A stretch of 64,000 bases of DNA from Rutpela maculata (lineage: Eukaryota > Arthropoda > Insecta > Coleoptera > Cerambycidae). Both the position numbers and the translations under genes were made by a program. The notes under the pieces are model-generated. The model saw only the letters and a list, made by a program, of their open reading frames with translations, had not been told where the DNA came from and made no database searches. Of the stretch, positions 57,353 through 64,000 are shown in pieces. How positions within the stretch are numbered: the first letter of the stretch is position 1; the number at the start of each line of letters is the position of its first letter. The stretch lies in the NCBI GenBank assembly GCA_936432065.2, contig OW386289.2:164919348-164983347 (forward strand), in the 5' to 3' direction.

Positions 57353-57504
57353 TTAAGGCCCGTTGTACGAACTAAGTTGAGCCAAGTTCAGCTTGAACCA
57401 AGATCAAAAGTCAAGGTTATGATTGTTACAATAATCGTAACCATGGCTTTTAATCTTGGTTCAAGCTGAACTTGGCTCAACTTAGTTCGTACAACTGGCC
57501 CTTA
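57353..57504. repeat. 152-bp hairpin MITE
   Basis: ttaaggcccgttgtacgaac, taagttgagccaagttcagc and ttgaaccaagat are mirrored by atcttggttcaa, gctgaacttggctcaactta and gttcgtacaactggccctta. Arms about 65 bp with few mismatches and a loop of about 20 nt around attgttacaataat. No ORF. Confidence 0.88.
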
Positions 57505-57539
57505 GTCATATAACGGCAGCTGTTTTCCAGCCATCAAGT

Positions 57540-57725
57540 AAATTGCATCGTTGTAAATTTTTGTAAGGAAGTTATCACCAAAAATGCTAAAATAACGTGC
57601 TAGAACAAAGAAATATTATGAGTTATGTTGATCACTCGAAGATTAGAGAACGAGGAGAGAAATTCGGCACATTCATAAATGTCATTTTTTCCTATTTTCA
57701 AGTCTTGAATCACTCGCCGCATAGT
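57540..57725. repeat. Dispersed repeat G, copy without SINE
   Basis: Matches 55490-55715 but has gttgatcactcgaagattag plus about 15 bp where the other copy has the SINE. It acts as a paralogous reference for the insertion. Confidence 0.75.
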
Positions 57726-58844
57726 AATAAGGATAATGGTATTTTAAATTGAAGACTCGTCCGAATCAATATTCCTTGGTACAGAGCAAAGCTCATTGTT
57801 ATAATTTAAGCTTACAATCTCATTTTTCACTCTCAAGCTATTTTCATAAGCCGTTAATTTTGAATATCTAGGTATGGAATTTACAGAACAGAATAAATTC
57901 ACAAAATCAATAAAGAAAAAAGTTTTCACGCTAAAATAGGATTTCCAATTTTATTTAACTTATGTATTTGCGTGTCGTTCTCGGAGGATTTACGCGGCGG
58001 GGAAAACAGAATAAATGTGATTTAAGCGGTGTTGTTTAAAGAGGATTGGGTTTATTCGATTTGCAATAAGTGGACCGAACAAAGTAACTTGTTTTTATGA
58101 TCGAATAAGATTTAACTCAAAACGGGATTTTCCAGCTAAACTCAAAATACAGTACACGGAATAATACAAAATACATGACATTATTAATACGGCGTGCGGC
58201 GTCAATTGGCAGAAAAAAGTTTGTCTGAGTGCTTCTGAGTTTATACCTACCTGTTGTTGCGCAGCTCCTTTGGTTGGTGGCAGTGTGGCTAGATCAGGTT
58301 TTGGCGGATGATTCTAGGCACGCAGCATATAAGTTATTTTGTCGACTTACATAAGAGAACTAAACATGGAATGGAAGGGGAGGACCGCATATTATTTATA
58401 TTATTTGTTCCAGGTGTTTATGTGTGGTCTCCTAAACAAACATACTTTGTCCAGCATTATTGCACTTAGATATTGTCATTTAACATCAAACTTTCATTTT
58501 ATACCATTAAAACATGATTTTTTTAATTCTCGATTTTTCCACCTTCTATATCTCGTAAAGTATTGATCCTACATAAAAAATGACTAAGAACTTATTTTTA
58601 GAAAATTTCATCTAGTTTAATTTTGTATGGATACTTTTCGCTAGAGGCAGTAGTTTTCGAGTTATTCAAAAACGTGAAAAGCGGACCTTTAAACTATAGA
58701 AATATAGGACAGACTCTCCTTGGAAAACTCCGCTTCTGTAATTCACCCACTCTATAGATATAAGATTTCCTCCAAATTGTATAAAAAATCTTGACCTCCA
58801 GAGTGAGAAAAGGTCTTCAAAGCATATGTTTTGGTAAATTTTAG
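57726..58844. other. No recognised gene
   Basis: AT-rich; frames at 57744-57929 (-) and 58339-58566 (+) without motifs. Confidence 0.4.
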
Positions 58845-59580
58845 TTCCACGTCCAGTGGAAGTGGAGTATAGTAAGTATAGTAACGACAAAAAAAATTTT
58901 AAAAATTTTTATTGTTCAAATAGGCTTTTAGAATGTCATGAAACGTCGAGATTTTAAGTGTGAGTGAAAAAATTTTCTGTCGGTCTGTCTGTATGTCGGT
59001 CTGTCTGTATGTCGGTCTGTCTGTATGTCGGTCTGTCTGTAATTTTACTCTTGAACCGTTTAAGATATTGACTTGAAATTTGGTACACGTATGTATCTTA
59101 ATGAGATCTGAAACTAGATTACATTTTCATCTTGTTCCGTCGAAGGGTTGAGAGGTAAATTGATAAATGGGGGTAAATAGATAAATGAAGCAGGTAAGAG
59201 TCCATAAAATTGGTATTTAGTATATGTAAGAGAAGCTAAGGTCTCAAAAAATTTTTTGGCATTAGCCACCCCCTTTACCACCCCCACCCTATTATTAAAG
59301 GGGATGAGAAAAGATTATGATTTAGAGTGTGTACTGTATACGAGAACCAAAAATCTCATAATATTTTTTTATTTCATCCACCCCCCACTACCCCCTATCA
59401 CCACCCCTACCCCACTACCGATGTGGGGTATCGTTTTATGGGTTTTTGGGGTAGAGAATTTCAAATATTATGTTATTAAAGTTCCATAAACAATTATTTC
59501 CACATACAAAATTTTTTCGTTGTGAGAGACTTGGATAGAAAATTTGAATGTGGAAGTAGTGATTCCTTGGGCAGCGGTTT
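58845..59580 (+). repeat. Dispersed repeat A, unit 3 (intact single unit)
   Basis: Begins ccacgtccagtggaagtg and ends aatgtggaagtagtgattcc, ttgggcagcggtttt. Contains a TGTC/TGTA run (58978-59040), the ttgacttgaaatttggtaca core and ccaccccc tracts. This single unit of about 735 bp defines the family's ends. Confidence 0.88.
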
Positions 59581-60639
59581 TTTATTATTATTCTTACTAT
59601 TATTATTATTATTCGGTTTTATATATTTGTACTCCTTTCCTTGCTCTTATAATGTAACTAGATGTGCTGAATTTCTTCGAAAGTATTAATAGAACACGAT
59701 TAAACACACATGAACTCTGAAGACATTTTAATTGTTAAAAGGGCGAACGACGATTAATTTCACAAATTCAGCTAGAACACTAGCAGCCAGATGCTTGGGT
59801 TTGTTCTGAAGTAATAATTCACTGCTACGTAAAGGCCAAAGAGCAAATTTCTAAAGAGCTTGTTCTAAATTCATTTGTATTAATACTAAAACTCAAAATC
59901 AATTGTTATCAAATTTTTCTATTGATATCTTCTCTATACATTTTCATAATTCAGAGTTTTAATATATAATAATAAACTCCTGAAGCTACATAAAAGAAAA
60001 GGTAATTTATAAATTAAGCTGAAAGGTTAATAGTAATAAAAATTGAAGAAGCCTTTTCATTTTATTAAACTTACAATGTACAAGGATAAAAGATTTAAGA
60101 GATTAATTAGCATGGGCCCTCGAGGGTACATAAAATATTCGAGAGACTGTTAGTGTATTGTAAAAATGCACATAAGCAATAAGTTTCACAGAAATCACCA
60201 ATTGCCGTAGTGAGGTGCATATGTGCGGACAAAATTTCTAGCTAAATCAAAAAATTACTCTATGTATTAATCATTGTGATGTGTTTTACCTGTGATTATA
60301 CAGTGGGTATGACATATGGATCAATAACATGGTAGACTAAAACACTGCAGTCAAGAGCAATGGCTGTTAAACGATGGAGCAAAATTGACTTGCCTGTGCG
60401 CCACGGTAAAAAAATTTCCAACAGCCATGTTGGAGGATCTGGCACCAATATACATATTTATCGAAGGAGAAGTTCGATTAGTGACACACAGACTAATGCA
60501 GGGTCCTTAACAGCAGCACGAAATGGAGCAGTAGAAAGTATACAGAGTTGTAGGTGGATGCTATTATATTACGGGCATTACAATCCCAAGGTATTCATTT
60601 TCAAATTAAAATACCATAGAACCAGGGCTGGGAAAATAG
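59581..60639. other. Microsatellite, otherwise no recognised gene
   Basis: An imperfect (TTA)n run at 59581-59615 follows repeat A. A 114-codon frame begins at 60360 (MAVKRWSKIDLP) but has no identified domain; it may be part of the decayed LINE that follows. Confidence 0.4.
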
Positions 60640-61400
60640 TCTCCCAATATCGACACAAACAGTTTGGTGTACGGATGGTTTCAAGAGACAGGTCTGGGCT
60701 ATGATTTACGGGATGAGGTCAAAAGTAATGAATTTCGATAAATTAGGCAAATATGAAATAGTATTTCAACTTAAATGGCCACAATATATACAAAAAATTA
60801 ATAAGACACGGAACTGATTGCCGTCTTCTTCTATAACAAAGCAGTTTTAAAATAAATAGCAGTTACACAGTAATTCAAGACTGGTATGTAAATACTTAAA
60901 TGCCCATATATAGATCTTGGAAGTCAGATTAGAATGACCATGGTGAAAGTATCAGGACACATGAAAATTTAAAATGCAAATGACCAGGGAAGCAGTGTCT
61001 AAGGCCCTAGTATGATCCCAATCCTTTTACTGCGTAGCTAAGCCATGCACACGAACACCCAGTAATTAATAGAAACAAAATAAATCTCTGGAATACTGGA
61101 GAAATTCTCCTTGACACAAAAAGGCCAAGTGATTCATTAAAGACCGATTTACTAAATTTACAGAAGACTTACTACGTTAGAACAGAAGGGCCATTAGAAT
61201 AGTGGTCGGTCTTCTAAGGGGGCACTGTCGGCCTAACAGATATATGCATCCAATGGGCCTGACACAGAACGTACCACCAAGAGGAAGAGGAAATGCGCTA
61301 TAAAGGCTTAGCGAGAGTGAAGTTGCACCTACTTGGGGAAATCAAGGGCTGATAGCTACATCAACAAGCCCCTATCAAGGCGCTGATAATCCAATCTAAT
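60640..61400 (+). pseudogene. Very decayed LINE RNase H and C-terminus
   Basis: At 60660-60715 one frame gives VWCTDGFKRQVWAMIYG, like the WYTDGSK start of LINE RNase H. At 61195-61290 another frame gives LLRGHCRPNRYMHPMGL, equivalent to the TGHCxLNRHMxxMGL block after RNase H in I-group-like elements, and then PPRGRGN where CRGCG is usual. Many stops and shifts lie between. Same general type as the element at 1-1125, opposite strand. Confidence 0.5.
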
Positions 61401-62234
61401 ATGTTTCGTAAAGAATGTCTTGGCTTATTGCAATTGAACTAAGCATAAAAATTACATCGGAATTATTACCCCATTTGGTTCCTCGATTTGATTAGTAAAA
61501 AAAAATATTTACGATTGCAATGTCACATTTGGGTCTCCTGTTATTTCTATTGTTTATAAATGGCATTGTTTATTCAGTAAAAATTGTAAAATTTTACTGC
61601 TTGGAGATGATATAAAAATGTATAAAACCGTCCATAGTTTCGACGATTCTATATTAACGCAACAAGTTAGATAATAGATGTAAGTTGAAAGTAATAATGT
61701 TAGTTTGTTGCATAGTTCGAATTGAAATTGTAATTATTTGTGTGGATATAAGTTTATTCGAATCAATTTTCCATGCAACACTTAATAGTTATGTCCGAAT
61801 ATGTTGTGTAACGCGAAAAAAATTTCTATCTTATAACTGGGCGACTTCATAATCTGCATGGCAAGCGACCCTGCCAGCATTACCGCCAGCAGGGGAATAC
61901 ACGAGATATTCCCATTTTTATGTCACTCTTTTATCACACATTCGCCTAAAGGGTCTTTCGTATTAAAATTCAAATTTTTTATTCTACCTTTTTGCTATAT
62001 ACCCTCAGCGATACGCATACGGTTATACGTTATAAAGTTTTTAAACCTCTTTTTTTACTTATCCTAAAAGTTATTTTTAAATATCACTTAACGTTACACA
62101 TATTTTTCCAGATTTTCAGGTAATATTCGAATCTCGATTGGAATAAGAGTAATAACATTAATGTGACGTGGAAAGCACGCATTACTTTGCATGACTTAGG
62201 AATAATCTTTAATAAACAAACAAGAGAAGTGTGT
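61401..62234. other. No recognised gene
   Basis: AT-rich; a 69-codon frame at 61858-62067 has no known motif. Confidence 0.4.
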
Positions 62235-62394
62235 GTATGTGTAGGTTTGTATGTTTCTCAGGTTCGTCGACTTCGGTTACAAATATCGTTCACCAATAAC
62301 AAGAGATAATGAGAGTACATTTAGGAATTCTTCAGGAAGTTCTCCTTGTTTTTCATAATTTCCAATAATTCTCTAATTATCCTTGGGTAATAGC

Positions 62395-63558
62395 GCATAT
62401 TTCTATGCAATTTGATATTTCGTAGTCGATTTTATGGTTCTCATTATGATGAACGTGTTCCGCCACTACTAACTGATCTTGTGTTTTCCTGGTGTTCCTT
62501 GATTCTACACTGGATACTACGCCCTTTCTGTCCAATGTAACTTTTACCACATAAGCACTCCAATTGGTAAATACCCGTTCCTGAGCTCTTCTGGTTTTGC
62601 ATTCATCATGTCATCATGCACATATTATATTGACTCTGTGGAACAATGTTCTGACTAACGACCCTTTCATTATTGAGGAATGTAGCATGCAGGTAAAGAT
62701 CGGTATGTGTTTCCTTTCTGTAGACTCCATGGGACAGCCATCGTTGCTTGACTGTTTCACCGATACATCTAAGAAAGGCAAAACTCCCTCTTGCTCGATC
62801 TCTATCGTAAACTTGATATTTGGATGTTGGTTATTTAGATGGTCGAAGAAAATAGACAGTGGCCATATGAGGAACGTGTCGTCAACATAACGTCACTAAC
62901 ATTTTGGTTTCTCTGTACACTACAGCATATAGCTTTTTCTTCAAATGCATCTATGCATATGTTGGCTATTACCGATGAAAGTGGTGAACCATAACTGCTT
63001 CGTACTTTTGCCCGTAAAACTCTCCGTTTCACAGAAAATATGATGCTGATAGACATAATCGAACCGAATCTTTTCTTAATCCTTTGGGACAAGTTGCTGG
63101 CGTATCAGATTGACTGTCTCCTCAATCGGTGTGTTGGCGAACAAAGCTTCCACATCGAATTCACCATGATATCACTGCTCTTTATTTGTGAACCTTTTCC
63201 TTTCCACAAAGTGTCCGGAGTTTTTCACATAGCTGCTGGTATTGCCTATATAGGGTTGTAGTATTCCTGCGACATATCTAGCCAATTCACGAGTAGGTGA
63301 TCCGCAGGTGCTGACGATTGGCCTCAAAAGATGTCCAGGTTTGTGAATCTTTGACAGTCGTTGTGGTATAGTTTTACTTGATAGCAGGCAACGTTGTTCT
63401 TCTACTTGGATCAATGAATTCTTATTGGCCGTCCCCGTTTGCCATTCAGTTCTTGATGTAGGATCCTTTTTCAACTTTGTATAATGCTCTGGAGAGAATA
63501 AATACTGTAGTTTGTCTTGATATTCTTTACAGTGGTAATGAAGAGAAAAGAATATCAA
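62395..63558 (-). pseudogene. Penelope-like RT and GIY-YIG endonuclease, broken
   Basis: The frame 63172-63558 reads YTKLKKDPTSRTEW, RLSKIHKPGHLLRPIVST, SPTRELARYVAGIL and SSYVKNSGHFVE. The frame 62835-63092 gives SSYGSPLSSVIANICIDAFE. YVDD is at 62878-62889 in a shifted frame and is followed by TFLIWPLSIFFDHLNNQ and EQEGVLPFLDV (about 62765-62875). The nuclease is at 62460-62600: SGTGIYQLECLCGKSYIGQK and then RIKEHQEN, with both GIY and YIG present. Frame changes near 63100-63170 and 62880 and possibly others make it non-functional. Confidence 0.87.
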
Positions 63559-63560
63559 GA
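63515..63560. repeat. 14-bp perfect inverted repeat at the Penelope-like 5' edge
   Basis: tcttgatattcttt (63515-63528) and aaagaatatcaaga (63547-63560). On both strands the arm encodes KEYQD, so it may be a short inverted duplication of the element's own 5' coding end. Confidence 0.8.
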
Positions 63561-64000
63561 TGAACTACACAGTCGTTTACAAGAGCATGAAAAAGTTGAG
63601 CCTAGGATTGATCGCCGTGGAACCTTTTTTGTTATATTAACTGAATTAAAATAGAATCGGTTAGGGTATGTTACGCATACGATTTGCGATCTATCTGTGA
63701 AATGAATTTAAAAATGTCATAAGTCATAATTATAATTAACAAACCCAGAATATCCGAATAAAAGAAACCGGTCAAGAGCTATTCTCCTACAAAAGTATCT
63801 GATAACCGCAGTATAATATAGTTATCGCTGCATTTTTGTTATATTTTGAAGCAAATACTGAGTTTGTCTAAAAATTGAAAATAAAGATACATGAGAAAGA
63901 ATGAAGTCTAAAAATAAATATTGAATAATAAGTCTTGCTTAGCACAAGCACACAATTTTACGGCCACCTATCGTGAATTCAAGGTAGAACAATAGATCGA
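63561..64000. other. No recognised gene
   Basis: AT-rich to the window end. The first 90 bp (to about 63640) stay open on the plus strand (DELHSRLQEHEKVEPRIDRR) and could be related to the Penelope-like element. Confidence 0.35.

Larger units (their letters stand above)
62235..63560 (-). mobile_element. Penelope-like element, RT and GIY-YIG parts
   Basis: RT followed downstream by a GIY-YIG endonuclease is the defining domain order of canonical Penelope-like elements. The copy starts in the RT N-terminal region near 63560 and fades out near 62235 with a conserved EHxxxxNHKI segment (62395-62460). No pseudo-LTR was recognised. Confidence 0.85.

Noticed and set aside
1..64000. CRISPR arrays or bacterial operons
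   Set aside because: No regularly spaced repeats with unique spacers; introns, LINEs and SINEs mark the DNA as eukaryotic.

Overview
The window is AT-rich, intron-poor eukaryotic DNA that consists almost entirely of transposable elements and their remains. I see no bacterial operons, tRNA genes or CRISPR arrays. The mix of elements (Merlin with a 58-nt intron, hAT-like, Tc1/mariner, Crypton, Penelope-like, Ty3/Gypsy, several non-LTR retrotransposons, a 5S-rRNA-derived SINE, foldback elements and very short introns) fits an arthropod, most likely an insect with a large repeat-rich genome. The species cannot be named from this sequence.

Layout, left half. 1-1.1 kb: RT/RNase H end of an I-group-like LINE (minus). 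2.5-5.3 kb: hairpin MITE fragment against a broken Ty3/Gypsy internal region (minus). 5.6-5.8 kb: 5S-derived SINE. 7.2-8.2 kb: foldback element. 9.8-13.6 kb: small hairpin/MITE elements and a solo LTR with 4-bp target duplication. 14.7-16.7 kb: a Merlin transposon whose two-exon transposase still reads intact. 17.4-17.6 kb: RTE-like LINE tail. 19-24.3 kb: a nest of inverted repeats. An arm pair about 3.7 kb apart encloses a small TIR transposon, which is itself split by a repeat carrying TGTC microsatellites and a 30-bp minisatellite.

Middle. 26.7-32.4 kb: a repeat-bounded mosaic of A repeats, B palindromes, a short THAP-encoding element with inverted ends, a decayed Crypton tyrosine recombinase, an unknown ORF interrupted by a 534-bp perfect palindrome, and more MITEs. 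33.7-36.8 kb: a structurally complete transposon with matching 15-bp TIRs and a perfect 8-bp target duplication (hAT-like) but a broken transposase. 38.3-39.2 kb: a 333-bp tandem duplication plus an inverted copy. 39.4-39.9 kb: second solo LTR. 40.6-42.7 kb: mariner-like element with very long TIRs.

Right half. 43.4-47.8 kb: scattered Penelope-like pieces. 49.0-52.0 kb: nearly full-length LINE ORF2 ending in a (TTA)n tail that directly abuts a possible host terminal exon on the opposite strand. 54-58 kb: degenerate tandem repeats, a second 5' truncated SINE copy sitting in a duplicated host repeat, and a 152-bp hairpin MITE. 58.8-59.6 kb: third copy of the TGTC repeat. 60.6-61.4 kb: very decayed LINE. 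62.2-63.6 kb: Penelope-like RT plus GIY-YIG endonuclease (minus).

The coding pieces are independent mobile elements rather than a pathway. Only the Merlin transposase looks potentially functional. The one candidate host coding segment is the short exon at 52.02-52.16 kb.
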